The position numbers and the translations under genes are program-made. From Ostrinia nubilalis (Eukaryota > Arthropoda > Insecta > Lepidoptera > Crambidae): a DNA stretch of 64,000 bases. Positions 21,118 to 32,519 of this stretch are shown here, piece by piece. The notes below the pieces were generated by a model that was given only the letters and a program-made list of their open reading frames with translations, was not told where the DNA came from and made no database searches. The stretch lies in the NCBI RefSeq assembly GCF_963855985.1, contig NC_087093.1, positions 5,215,501 to 5,279,500 on the forward strand. Direction: 5' to 3'. Numbering within the stretch: position 1 is the stretch's first letter; every line of letters begins with the position of its first letter.

Positions 21118-21814
21118 ATATTTATTTTAAGAATTTACAATTCTGCGTTCTCACTATCGGCGCTAACGCACAACTGCCGCGCGATCAGAATGGCGTATGA
21201 CGCAGCGGGTGGAGGGGGTTTGTTTTGCTAGAGTGACATATTACTTGCTGTACACAAAACAAGACTCTATTCTAATGATGTTAGTAAGATTTTCGCTATT
21301 AGATGATACGTTTGAAATGCAGTAACTATTTTATAAGTACTCACGTCAGTTCGGCGCATTTGCTGTATGTTCGACATCGTAAGATTTTAGGGCGGCTGAA
21401 ATGCTGTATCTCCTTTAAAATCAATGTTCGACTCAGGAAAAGAGTGCTGTAACTGTTTAACATACTAGTAGTGTGGTCGTATCTATTTTATTTTCGAAGG
21501 TTGCGATTTTTTGACTAGTTACAGCAATTGGTCAAGTAAATTGTAAAAAAACTGGAAAAAAATCTATGACGTATCTATATTTTTTTTCATCGTAGAAAGG
21601 CGATACATACACCATTCGACGCGGCTTTTTTTTCTTAATACAATACAATTAAAAGTCATTTTAGCCAATTTTTGAGATACGACATTTCCGCTTTCTGCCG
21701 TCGATATGTATATATTTCATAGAAAAATTCGTCCGCCCGACACTTCTCCGCTCTTCTCCGCTCCTCTCGCCAATAGCGCCGTCACTTCATTAAAGCTTAC
21801 GATGTGATATTGTA
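21118..21814. other. Nested repeat sequence between RTE and TA element
   Basis: Contains GC-rich and AT-rich patches and a block (gcgccgtcacttcattaaag) that recurs at 23818. No gene was seen. Confidence 0.45.
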
Positions 21815-22722
21815 GGGGAAGCCCGGGCAGCACGGATAACTTAAGAAAAGTGGCAAAAAAACCACATAAATATGCAATCAACAACAGTCTCTTAATTAAT
21901 AATTTGTATCTTAGGTAATCATCTTTGGAATTGTAAAGAATAAACTTAGAAACTTAAACAAATTCTGCAATAAAAATGTCATTAAAAAAAAAGTTCCAAT
22001 TATCCATTTTGCCCGACCCCCTTGGGCAAGACGGATATGTACAGTAATAACTGCTTTAATCATTTCAATCATCACAATAATAACTGCTTATGCCTGAATA
22101 TAAGGTACAATCCTCGTGTGCCCACTTCTTGCATTGATTGCACTCTATCCAATCCTCGGTAGGTGGTTCAGTGTATTCTTCTGAGCACACAACATAAATA
22201 TTTTGTTTTCTTCATCTGATTTTTGTTTTTGGTCATTTTTACTCTTGACAAGTCTTGTTTGGAAGTTCTTGTTTTCAGATGTGTGGTTTTGTAAGGGCCT
22301 GCTATTCAGTTATGGCTGTCTTTACCTATCCGTTTTGCCCATATCCGTCTTGCCCAAAGCACCAATATTTAAAAGTTGTGTACCCACCCGTTAAATTTCT
22401 ACCGGCGAAAAAAAGCAACACACACAAATTAAACTTAATTTAACATGCAGTCAACTAAACAGAGTCTATAAGTCAACACTTAATACGTAATACAAGAAAT
22501 CAACACACATACTTTGCCAAAAATCGTAAGAAAACAGCCAAAAACTTTTGATTTCGAATTGACAAAAAGTTCACGCACGTATTGTTTTGGTGGAACTATC
22601 ATGGCGTAGCTGTGTTGCTGTTTTACAGACCCGCAAACGTCCAGTAGCGCCATGTGTTGTAGGTTTTTAGTAAAATCGATTATTCTTCTTACCCACATTA
22701 TGCTTCTTGCCCGGGATTCCCC
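21815..22722. mobile_element. 908-bp TA-flanked transposon with proven empty-site paralogue
   Basis: Ends ggggaagcccgggca and tgcccgggattcccc form an inverted repeat. TA lies on both sides (21813-21814, 22723-22724). The sequence left plus right of it matches the uninterrupted repeat at 23818-23905, where a single TA is present at the join. Internal motifs ttttgcccgacccccttggg and ccgtcttgcccaaagcacc are related short blocks in the two halves. No transposase frame was seen; Tc1/mariner-like by its TA target only. Confidence 0.8.
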
Positions 22723-22857
22723 TACGTGTTACGCTAACAGCACACTTATAACATACATACAAAGTATATATCGCGCCGCGGCCGCCACAGCTGTCAAATT
22801 CCATAGAAAAATTCGTCCTTCTCCGCTCCGCTCGCCCTTGGTGGAAAACGGGCTTTA

Positions 22858-23314
22858 TTCCGTTTTCAGGGCGTTTACATACGACTTAAATATAGCTTGC
22901 CCTACCACCACTTCTGGACAACATATGGGCTGGTGCTGAGAAGAAGTATTACTAAATAGTATCTAAGATACCGCATCGCACCGTCGAACATAGCGAATCT
23001 ATGATGGTTCTTATTGATTATGAAACCATAAAATAGCAACTTCTTTATTAATAAATGAAGGGCTTGACTTCAGCGAAAACAGTTAATAGCGGCATTACAT
23101 CAAAATGATTCTCAGCAGACCTAATATAATCGGTCAGCCATTATGTGCACTCAAGTGTTTCCTTGTTGAAGTTCCATAAAGTTTTAAGGTACTACATAAT
23201 TAATATTTTATTTGTTATATAAATTCGACATTTAGACAGATTTACAAAAGGCAAAGCTTAAAGTACAACTACAAGCTATCCATCAATTGGAAATTCAACC
23301 TTAAACTAATACAC
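22858..23314. other. No feature recognised
   Basis: Nothing supportable was seen. Confidence 0.4.
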
Positions 23315-23458
23315 TTTGAATTCAACCACGGCTGGATTCAGTAGCAGTCAAGAGCAACGCAAATGTTGTCCATTGACGTGAGTGCGAGAGAGAGGTGGCG
23401 CTCTACAGCTAATATTGATATAACTCCATTATATAACCGTATTAGAACCAACCTTCCA
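23315..23458. repeat. Dispersed repeat, copy B
   Basis: Related to 18280-18422: cacggctggattcagta, caagagcaacgcaaatgttg and tataaccgtattagaaccaa. Confidence 0.6.
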
Positions 23459-23817
23459 GACATTTATTTCAGCTCAGCCGATTCCCAGAACATTTATTAA
23501 TGATTACGAGTAAAAATACAGGGTGTAAGAAACAGAAATTGGCAAATGCTTGAGCAGCAAACTCAGACCGTCATTAGTGTTTTTTCTCAGAAATGAAAAT
23601 AAGAAAAATATTTTGATTTTGATTAATTTCGTAACTTGTAGACTAGTAAAATAACTTTCGGTGGTAGAAACTAACTGTCACGAGCAATATGACTAGTAAC
23701 AGACACTTTGAGATCAAAGCACCCACACGGGTGAACGACTCACCTGTTACACAATGTAAGGTAGTTCAAATTATCTAACGAACAGGGTATTAATTATTAC
23801 GAAGTGTGGCAACAGCG

Positions 23818-23905
23818 GCGTCACTTCATTAAAGCTTAAGATGTGATATTGTACGTGTTACGCTAACAGCACATTTATATACATACATACAAAGTGTGAT
23901 ATACA
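23818..23905. repeat. Uninterrupted copy of the 21.8-kb target repeat
   Basis: Reads through gatgtgatatt-gta-cgtgttacgct without the 908-bp element, so it shows the pre-insertion state. It continues with agcacatttata and acatacatacaaagt, as at 22735-22765. Confidence 0.75.
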
Positions 23906-24173
23906 TAATTCAAAAACTGTTTTGTGTCTTGTGCTTGAGCAACAAATTCGTATTGTATAAGATTTTATGAACTGCTATAGGCGTACATAGCTTCGTTAAT
24001 CAATACTCCAAAGCACGGAAATCTTATCGCGCAATCAGGTGATTACCCTGGCCTCATCAAGCTTTTAATATCGGAAGCTACGAGTAAGTAAATAATGTCA
24101 TTATACTTACCTGAGAATTTTATTCAGCCTAAAATCTTCGAGTCCAGAGAATTTAGCTTTATTATAGTTGTTG

Positions 24174-24292
24174 CAATTCACGAAGGCGAGTGAGCTTTAC
24201 ATGCGTGGTGGCTGGCTACTGTTCGTTTTCCAAAAGTTTATGTGCATGTACACGTACACACACAAGTAAGGCTCACTCGCCTTCGTGAATTG
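24174..24292. mobile_element. Perfect-arm foldback, 22-bp arms
   Basis: 24174-24195 (attcacgaaggcgagtgagc core) pairs perfectly with 24271-24292 around a 75-bp centre. No duplication is evident. It may be a small MITE; a hairpin RNA is possible but unsupported. Confidence 0.6.
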
Positions 24293-24850
24293 GAAGAACG
24301 CTAAACGTTGCGGTGCCGCTGTGGTGAAATCTCTTGTTTTATTTGCCAACATTCTTGGGATTACTACGAGTCTTATTATCTTTACATTCGTAGCGAGTTT
24401 CCGACCGTTCGCTCAATAGCTACATTTTTACAAAAGCCCCGATTAGCCGTCGTGATGGCAATTTTTATGAGGAAGTGAATATTAAATTTAATATCTCGAC
24501 GATGGTCTCATAGAAAATCCAATTTGCACTTAGGGTCAAAATTACTTCAAATGAGATGGTAAATCTAGTAATTTTTTGAGTATTAGTATAAGAAACTAAA
24601 GATTAAACGAGTAGGTAGAGTTAAGAGCACATCAAAACATATTTGTTGTAGGAAAATCAACGCTATCATAACTAAATAAAATGCTCGAGTGTTTAACTTG
24701 CAGTCGTCTGTAGGTACATAGTAATACATACAAACTGAATTAATGGTTAAATTAACATTATAGCTCTACCTACTCTAAACATTTGAATAAATCCCTCCGC
24801 GTGTCGCTCCTCGTTAATGAATCCACGCTATTAATTGCGTCTTGAAATTA
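24293..24850. other. No feature recognised
   Basis: AT-rich sequence without a supported gene. Confidence 0.45.
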
Positions 24851-24920
24851 CTAAGAGCCAATGCACACGGTGCGTTACGGCGGCGATGCAACGCCGGAGC
24901 GGTGTCGCTGCGTTGTCTTA

Positions 24921-25149
24921 GGCCCGGTTTTCACGAAAGCGGAGCGGTGCGGAGACGAGAGGAGATGTGTAAGCTGTGCGTAACTTTCAGCTGTCAGTCT
25001 ATTTATTGCTATCTATGAAACACCGCACATCTCCGCACCGCTCCGCTCTTCTCCGCACCGCGAGATGTGCAAATAATGGAATCTGATTGGTTATTCAAAA
25101 AACTTATCTGCTTCTCTCCGCACCGCTCTGCCTTGGTGGAAACCGGGCC
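24921..25149. mobile_element. PIF-like MITE, 229 bp, TTA duplication
   Basis: Ends ggcccggttttcac and gtggaaaccgggcc are flanked by tta at 24918-24920 and 25150-25152. The interior repeats gcggagcggtgcggag and its complement. It is the compact reference copy for 18531-22854. Confidence 0.8.
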
Positions 25150-25202
25150 TTACATAGAAATATCTGTAGCGGGAACACTAGCGGTGCGCCCCGCGTTGTG
25201 CG

Positions 25203-25443
25203 GAGGTTTCCGGCTACTGGGACCGCGGTCCCAGTCGCAGAATCCATAAAAAATATTATTTTTCTTCCAGCGACTTTCTTACAGCGATAGATAACTTTAA
25301 AAAAAATATTTCAAGCCAAAATCGGTACAGTACTAAAATTTATGAGTGGTCCCAGTCGCCGGAAGAAATTTATTTAATTTATACGGATCCGCCGATTTGG
25401 ACCGCGGTCCTAGTTAATTGCGGTCCCAGTCGTCAGAAACCTC
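25203..25443. mobile_element. MITE with ggaccgcggtcc palindromes
   Basis: Ends gaggtttccggctactggga and tcccagtcgtcagaaacctc are inverted repeats with three mismatches. The palindrome ggaccgcggtcc occurs near both ends and cggtcccagtcg recurs. Noncoding. Confidence 0.65.
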
Positions 25444-25512
25444 GTCGCGCGCGATACGGTGAAATCATTGCGCGGTTCGGCGCCGCAACTCATCGTGTGC
25501 TATGGCTCTTAG

Positions 25513-27105
25513 AATAGGTGGCAATATACATAATATTACTATCGATTCTAAGTTAGTGAATAGTTCGGGGTTGCGCTCTTTTGGGAGTAAGACCAGTAAG
25601 ACTATTAATATTATAGCAATGGTAAAACTCCTGATAAAAATGAGTCATCATAACACACTATCGGCACAATATCAAAATTGCGAACGTGCTGTAATTCTGA
25701 AGGTATAGTCAACTGCATTTTAATCATTATTTTTATTGTCCATACCTAAGATTACTTTGTTTCATTCAACTCAACTCCGTAATCTCATCTTTAGAATTAG
25801 CAAGAATAAAACAAACCAAAACATTGCAACTAATCAGCAACACTTTTATAAAGGTACTCTCCGTCTAAATGCGAGCTTGTTAAAGCAAAAGCACGTTAGA
25901 TCGTGAAACCCCAGACAAAGTGGGTGCATAGTGGGTGCTTAAGCCTTCTACTCCGAGTGTATTATTTCAAAAGAATTTTCCATTAGGTACATTTCAAACA
26001 GGTGCTACTGCAATAAAGCGGAATTACGTCATTCTTACAGATGCAAGCTGGAGAAGACGACGTCCGACTACGCAAAGCAATTCTATTTCATTCAGCTGTT
26101 TCCATCTCTTTCACTTTCACTGTGATTCTAATATGATTGAGAGAGATAGATATGATCGATAGAATTCAAATCGTTTTGCTGGATACATCCGAGCAGAAAC
26201 CTTTGTTCTCCGTAGTATTTCTTGGATTATAGGATAGAAATTGGTTGCTCTCACATGAATGGGTAAAATATCTTGAAGCAGACATTTTGACTATTTCACA
26301 ATTGTTTGATCAGACAGGATCGTAGAGCAGCTTCTTTGATGCTATTTATCTTTGAATAGTCAAACCCAACGTGCAATTTCGAAAGTCATCGATAGTATAT
26401 TTTAGGTGTGGGTGTAAATCACATTATTTGGGCCAAAAATAAAAATAATAATAGTATCATTTGACATTTTACACGGCACACTAACTACTAAATTATTTAG
26501 TAGAGTTGTTGTACCTAACAAATAAGTATGATATTCACATCAATAAAAAATAAGTGACGGCATAAAAATTGCCATAATAGAAACTGATCCAAAATAAAAG
26601 AAAACGTTTTTATTTTGTACAAAAATGTCTATTAATAATGTAATAATAAAATACCTCGAGGCTCAGTTTCTACAGCCCTCGCGTTGTAATGCTTCATTCC
26701 CCCTCTGTTCAATTGAGTCAATGCCCTAGCTTAGGAGAGGAATGACCTCCAAAAATATTACCGAAACTTCTTGCAAAATAATTTTATTTGTGTAATGTTT
26801 ACCCGAGACTCCGAGCCTGTTAGCCGCCAGTATGTAGAGAGCTGTGGCATGAGTAGATCGTGCTTGCAAACAATACAAACTAGGCGATATCAGGGGTCAA
26901 GTTTAGATGGGGAGGGATATTTATTTTGATCTCTCTTGCCTGTCTAAGTTCGCGAGGGGCTGTATGCAGAGGGATCACAAGCGGAAATAGCAAGGATATC
27001 AACTCATAAATTTTGAAATCGCGAATTGTTGACTGATGTACCGTCAAATGGGGTCTATTTTAAGAGATAATATCTGGATATAGAAACAATTAATCCCAAA
27101 GCGTC
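25513..27105. other. No feature recognised
   Basis: About 1.6 kb with only short frames of no recognisable character; possibly unique intergenic or intronic sequence. Confidence 0.45.
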
Positions 27106-27113
27106 ATTTAGAC

Positions 27114-27340
27114 CAGCGGTTCCCGAAAGGTGGTCCGCGGAACCCTGGGGTTCCGTGGAAAGGCCGCAAGGGTTCCGTAAAAAATATTATCCCACGTTTC
27201 GTGACCGACGTTGTTCGCTCGCACCGACTTCTTTACGCACAAGGGAGGGGCAGGGCGTGCGGGCGGAGTAGTACGGGGGTTCCGCTAGGAAAAGTATAAT
27301 CAATTAGGGTTCCTTGGCAAAAAAAAATTCTGAAACCCTG
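27114..27340. mobile_element. Nonautonomous hAT element, 227 bp
   Basis: Begins cagcggttcccgaaaggtgg and ends attctgaaaccctg. A perfect 8-bp duplication atttagac lies at 27106-27113 and 27341-27348. Interior repeats of gggttcc are present. Noncoding. Confidence 0.9.
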
Positions 27341-27348
27341 ATTTAGAC

Positions 27349-28285
27349 GATATTCATTGGAGGGATCATGACGAAAGCATTTTATTTAAAAGTACCTAAT
27401 TTTTTGTGTAAAAATTATAACAACCTAAAATGTCCATAAAATTAAATAATTTCTTTATTATTTCAATTAAAGACCGTAACAACTCTTCAGTCCTTTGTCC
27501 GCCTTGGCAAACTGATTTATTATTTTAATTAATTAAAACTGACACAGTAATAAAATTTTATAATAGTCTATTACAAGACTTGTATTTTCCACCCATCTGC
27601 TTTAGAACTTTGTATTGTATTACTATAATAGACTCAGATTTTTAATAATACTTATAATTAATGATATACTAACTTATATTTGCGATGCTTGATGTTTGAA
27701 CTTGCTTTTATTATCCTTATAGCAGTACCATAAGGCAGATAAAATAAGTTCTATGATCAAATTGATCAAAGGGCAAATTTCTATAAATAGGTACTAATCT
27801 AATACTGAAGCTCATTGGTGATAACATCAATAAATATGTTTTGTCTCCCCTAGCCGAAAGGATTAAAAAATGGGCAGTAGCGTAAGGTCTGCCATTTTAA
27901 AGGATCAATCGAGTTTACTACTCGATTTGTAAACATTTCATTTACTTACGCGGTTACATTTTAAGCCATCGTATTAGCAATCTGCAGTACTGACCATTCC
28001 TTTTTCCGTGAATCATGAATAACGTACATTGCTACCGAGAAAAACTAGTTCTTCGAAAACTTGAAGGATTTATTTTGAACGTTAATCTTGGGAGAGCTGA
28101 CAGCTCTATTCCTGTTCTCTATTCCAGACTGCTGGCTTTATAGACGCTGCAACATCTGAGCATCAAAAGTCGGTAGAAGTCCAAATGTTAATTTAGCCGT
28201 TCTCTCAAGTCTCCACTTATAACAACTGGCATAACTGACAGAACAGCAAACCTCTCAATGATACAAGCCGTTTGATAGGATCTCC
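27349..28285. other. No feature recognised
   Basis: AT-rich; nothing supportable. Confidence 0.45.
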
Positions 28286-28289
28286 CCGT

Positions 28290-28680
28290 GGTCTCATATG
28301 AATCGTTTCAGCCACTGAACAACCAGTGAGGAACAATAGGGCTCCTTCAATGATTTTCAGGTTGACCGATTGGAAATACCCTGCATTCAGCGTCTTCCTG
28401 CAACCTTATGTCCTTAACATTGAAATGATAATGATGTTAAGAATGATAATGATGACATCATTTCAGTCACTGAATGACTAGTGTCGAACAATAGCAATGC
28501 CGGCAATGATTTTCAGGTTGACCGGTTAAAAAATACCCATCATTCAGCGCCTACCTGCTACCTTATGCCCTTAAAATTTTTTTCGGTTTATCTCTTCACC
28601 TTGTGGGTGGACGTTCCACGCACGCTTACCAAAATATGGCCTCTATTCTAGAATCTTTCTTTTCCATCAGCCGTCAATGG
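28290..28680 (-). mobile_element. Two old RTE LINE 3' ends in tandem
   Basis: Both 28300-28410 and 28455-28560 carry tgattttcaggttgaccg and end with cagccact/cagtcact next to ATGATG-type tails. 28585-28680 continues the second copy upstream (accttgtgggtggacgt, tatggcctctattctagaat), matching 41600-41700. They are heavily mutated and not coding. Confidence 0.65.
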
Positions 28681-29107
28681 TTTCACACAAGCAAATTGAA
28701 AATAATACAAAACTCACACGCAACGTGTGAATGTACCTTTAACCTCTAATAACGAACAAGTTCAAGGTTTTCATAGAATTTGATCTCACTAACTACAAAA
28801 TTATACGTAGGTAGTTTAATACTTAGCGTTTAGATGTCGGAGGGCGACATTATGTATAATTTATTCAAAGATAGAATCGCACATGACCATATTCCCAAAG
28901 GTAATTAAAATTACGTCTTATTTCTTTCTTTCTATATCCATAAAAGCGAAAGGTCACTTATTGACTGACTCACTCATCACAAAATCTCAGAAACTACACC
29001 TGCTAGAAGTCTCAAATTTTGCATGGGTGTTTGTCTTATAACGTAGGTGCTCACTAAGAACGGATTTTACGAATAATTACTAATAGTAATGTTACTTTTC
29101 CGTCCTT
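28681..29107. other. No feature recognised
   Basis: Nothing supportable was seen. Confidence 0.4.
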
Positions 29108-29260
29108 AAGTTTTTTTTTTTTTTTTTTTTTATGTGATAGGAGGCAAACGAGCAAACGGATCACCTGATGGTAAGTGATTACCGTCGCCCATAGACACCC
29201 GCAGACCCAGGGGCGTTACAGGTGCGTTGCCGGCCTTTAAGGTAAAGATACGCTCTCCTC
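29108..29260 (-). mobile_element. Short retroposon with poly(A), minus strand
   Basis: A poly(T) run of about 22 at 29109-29130 is followed by gataggaggcaaacgagcaa and acctgatggtaagtgattac. Related sequence lies at 13725-13805. The poly(T) marks the 3' end of a minus-strand insertion. Confidence 0.65.
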
Positions 29261-29640
29261 TTGAAAGCTTGCAGGTCGTATCTGCGTAATCTAAGTAATC
29301 AATTCTGTATTAAGTGTGATTTTGTTACTTGAGTATTGAATCATTGTCTTTTTTCCTTTCACATACAACGTGTTCCTGACAATATTTTGTAACTCCTAGA
29401 GTATTAAGACCACTTCAAAGAATCGAATGGCATTAAAGTTTTTGTTTAATTCAACAATTTCTTTCACCTTATTTTTTCATACAACATAATTCTCTCTTTC
29501 TCTTCTGCCTCGCCTTATCCCGCTACACGGGGTCGACTTTCCCAATCATGCGCCGTCCATTTGATTCTATCTTGAACGCATAAAATAATTCGACATATTT
29601 AAATAAATTGAACTGGGTGTCAATTTTGGTACAAACTCTA
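29261..29640. other. No feature recognised
   Basis: Nothing supportable was seen. Confidence 0.4.
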
Positions 29641-29648
29641 CTAAGTCT

Positions 29649-29758
29649 GAGTTGCACCACCCAAATTTGACCTTAACTATGACGATACGATATTTTTGTA
29701 TGGAATTTGACAGATATTTGACGTTTGTCTCAGTTAAAGTAAGATGGTGCAACCCGGC
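29649..29758. mobile_element. MITE with gttgcaccac ends
   Basis: gagttgcaccacccaaattt on the left pairs with agtaagatggtgcaac on the right. The centre contains ttgacagatatttgacgttt. A half copy lies at 15421-15482. Confidence 0.6.
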
Positions 29759-29902
29759 CTAAGATGGATAATATCTTCGAAAATATGCGTGTAGGAACAC
29801 AAATGTTTTTAAGAAATTTTAACTAGTTTTTATTCATAGGATAGCCATAAAGTTACGGGAAATTAAAAGAAACACGTATAGAAATTTTCATAAAATACTT
29901 TA

Positions 29903-30040
29903 ACGCCCATATTCACAAACGGTGAAGCAGTAAATCGAACACACAGCGTTGAATAAAGCTCTGTGATTGGTTCGTGTCACCCTGTGCGTCCACGCGCACT
30001 GTGAGACCTCATAGTAATGTCTGTGAGTGAATGCGAGCGT
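29903..30040. mobile_element. Short MITE, acgcccgtattcac family, inverted copy
   Basis: Begins acgcccatattcacaaacg and ends gtgaatgcgagcgt. Its centre (aaatcgaacacacagcgttg) is the reverse of the right half of 6267-6414. Confidence 0.7.
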
Positions 30041-30752
30041 AAAGGTAACATACAACCCTTTGGTGGCGATGAATGCCACCGAGCCCGGCAGGGTTGAGAA
30101 ATATACCGGGTTGCAATCTCGCGTGAATCCACGGCACCGCTTATGTTTGAGTTCCACGCAAAATATGTAGGTAATTTAAAAATAATGAATTTCTCAGTAA
30201 TTTATTGATGGATTAAAAAAAAACTTCATCGTCTTTTTAGTTTTCCCATTCAGTTTTCAACGTCACGAAATTTCTCCATTGTACATCTAATTAGTAGTGG
30301 TTTAGATAGATAAATATCTATAACCTACCAGTTTGGCGATTTTTGCTACTACAGGTTATTTTTGCTATCCTTATAGACAATTTACTCTTATTACTTACCT
30401 ACATACCTATGTGTGCATTACTATCATCTCATGTAACACCATGTGCGATTGTGGTCAAATACCTGCCTTGATCTTCATAAAAACCCTCGTACTATTTATT
30501 TATCATAGTTAATGCAATGAGTTGCCAAAGAAAATTGTACTTCATTAGATACACACACGTTCAATACTTCAATAATAGCTGACTGGCTTTTGTCGTGCAA
30601 ACCTTACCATAAACCATAGTAATAAACAAAATAGGCCAGTTAGTTTCGTCCTAAATATGTCACATATTTTAGTAGTATCTAAAATACCTAAATAAGCTAT
30701 AAGTTACATTACTTTATGTTCATGTTTTTACATCATCAATAATCATTTGACG
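30041..30752. other. Mostly unrecognised; one LINE-like relic
   Basis: 30425-30490 (accatgtgcgattgtggtca, aatacctgccttga) resembles the C-terminal LINE segment at 44190-44245 and 46820-46875. The remainder shows nothing. Confidence 0.4.
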
Positions 30753-31165
30753 TATCTGGGGGCACGGCAGTGCCCCCACCAAGTCGAGCAAAAAAGCGGC
30801 ACGGCCGTACCATCCTTTTCTCGAAGCAATTCAGGCCATTTTCGACCGCCTGTAACTTCGTTGTGGATAAAACTAGAAGGCTGAATTTTCATTAGCTATG
30901 CAGGCATTGTAAAGACACGGTATATTTAAAATTTCATTCAATTTGAACCAGTAGTTTAAGAATTATAACGGGTCAAAGTTACTTAATTTTGTCACTCACT
31001 GACTCACTGACTGACTGACTCACCGATCATCAAAATTCTAAGGCACTTCTAGCAGACCTAGAAGCTTCAAATTTGGAATATAAGTAGTGTTTGGTGTATG
31101 AATCAAGGAAAAACTAAAATATTTGTGGGCACGGTAGTGCAACCGCCAAGTCGAGTAAAATTTTT
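30753..31165 (+). repeat. Interspersed repeat with gggcacggcagtgc motif
   Basis: The block ggcacggcagtgcccccacc plus aagtcgagcaaaa at 30758-30793 recurs diverged at 31128-31160. Between lie ctcactgactcactgactga and tagcagacctagaagcttca, which are typical of lepidopteran LINE-tail repeats. Noncoding. Confidence 0.55.
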
Positions 31166-31312
31166 CAATTTCGGTCCAGTTTTCTAGATACATAACTGCT
31201 GTCTACAAAATACAAAAAGAAATGAGATCCCATCAAAAACGATACTTGTCAAAAAAACCAAGTCTCGCAACTCAGTTGTTCTACGGTAAAAAGTTGTGAG
31301 ATCCATGTAATA

Positions 31313-31464
31313 CCAAGTCCAGGCCAGGAAATCTTTAACGTTTTACATAAATATATTGACTTGGCCATCGCATGAAAACACGTGTACCTAAATTAAATTA
31401 TTTAGTGCGATGGCCAAGTCAATAATTTATGTAAAACGTTAAAGATTTCCTGGCCTGGACTTGG
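31313..31464. mobile_element. Foldback element, 60-bp arms
   Basis: 31313-31372 and 31406-31464 are complementary over about 60 bp with a single gap (core ggccaggaaatctttaacgt). They enclose a 33-bp loop. Near-perfect arms imply youth or selection for the fold. No target duplication was recognised. Confidence 0.75.
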
Positions 31465-32246
31465 CTTATGATCATAGCCTTCAAAAATTTTATGTTTTCC
31501 TAATTAGTATGTTGGCTAAATTTCTAGTGGGTGTGAATACTAAAAACATTTTAGTCACAGATATAAGCCAAAAAATATATTAGAAATTAAATTTTTGATA
31601 AGTAGATACTCGTACAAGCCTTAATTGAAGAAGAGATTATTATCATCGGATCATCCAGTCAATGACCTTTCAAGGCTTAGGACAAAAGCACATCTGAAAG
31701 CTGTATTTGCACCCAAAATATTACTTAAAACAAACCTGGCAATATATTTTTTATTTGCATTCAAAAACCCACCAAAATATTTTCACGGAATGCTCCAAAC
31801 TAAAAAAAAAACTTCGCCATTTTAAATGTTATTTTTCAAATGTTGAACGCAGTAGATACCCCTGTGAAAACGTTTTGCTTTGACCCTAAATATGACAGAG
31901 ACATCAAACCGACTTTACGTTTATTTCATAATGTAGCCGCTGAATTCAGCGAGTTTCTGCACGAACAAACAGACAGCTCTGCTATAACTCTTTGAAAAGT
32001 CATTTTGTAGATCCAAACATTTATAACTCAAAGGTAACTCACTGAGTGACTGACTGACTTACTGTTATTAGTGATCTATCAACGCACAGCCCTATCCGCT
32101 AAGAAAGGATTTTACGAAACTCCACCCCTAAGGGGGTAAAACGGGATCCAGGCGGCCGCTAGTAATCATATAATTGTAGTATCTGGCCTTATTATGATGC
32201 AAAGCGTATAATTTTATTTGTTTCGGATCTGACCTCATAATAATAC
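31465..32246. other. Mostly unrecognised; LINE-tail fragment at the end
   Basis: 32036-32160 has gactgactgacttactg, cgctaagaaaggattttacg and ggcggccgctagtaat, an inverted-orientation head and tail pattern of the tail families. The rest shows nothing; the short frame at 31625-31825 lacks any recognisable feature. Confidence 0.4.
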
Positions 32247-32519
32247 ACTCAACATCAAATAAACCGCACCTTCCGCGACGCGAACTTTAAAGATTTTCTT
32301 CTGACACAATCATGGTGCCCCAACAATATTGGTGTTATTTGAAAGCCCAATAAATATCCTTAAAGAAAAACGCATTTAATTTCTTAATAAATGATTTACA
32401 TATACCATAAATGTGACTTGAAAAAAGTCCTCACTTTGGGCTCACCTCTGAGATCAATTAGACCAATTTTTATGGTTATAAAACCAAATAATGATCACAC
32501 GTGTCCTCTTTAACAAATT
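32247..32519. repeat. High-identity dispersed repeat, copy 1
   Basis: About 270 bp (acactcaacatcaaataaac to tgtcctctttaaca) nearly identical, by eye around 95 percent, to 46070-46342. No inverted ends, poly(A) or duplication was recognised, so the class is unknown; a rolling-circle origin is only a guess. Confidence 0.75.

Larger units (their letters stand above)
18531..22854. mobile_element. PIF-like MITE split by nested insertions
   Basis: The left end ggcccggttcccattaagg at 18531 and the right end ccttggtggaaaacgggct ending at 22854 match the ends of the compact copy at 24921-25149. The same 3-bp tta lies outside both (18528-18530, 22855-22857). Left-half sequence runs to about 18655; right-half sequence resumes near 22780. 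The 4.1 kb in between contains a dead RTE LINE and a TA-flanked element plus further repeat fragments. Confidence 0.65.
24851..25512. mobile_element. Outer MITE containing two other elements
   Basis: Ends ctaagagccaatgcacacgg and the near-complement gtgtgctatggctcttag enclose GC-rich sequence. Two further inverted-repeat elements lie inside (24921-25149 and 25203-25443), so only about 190 bp belongs to the outer unit. Confidence 0.65.

Noticed and set aside
32148..32165. NotI-like ggcggccgct suggesting cloning vector
   Set aside because: The same motif recurs at 32740 and 37758 as the start of a LINE-tail repeat, with natural flanks and drift.
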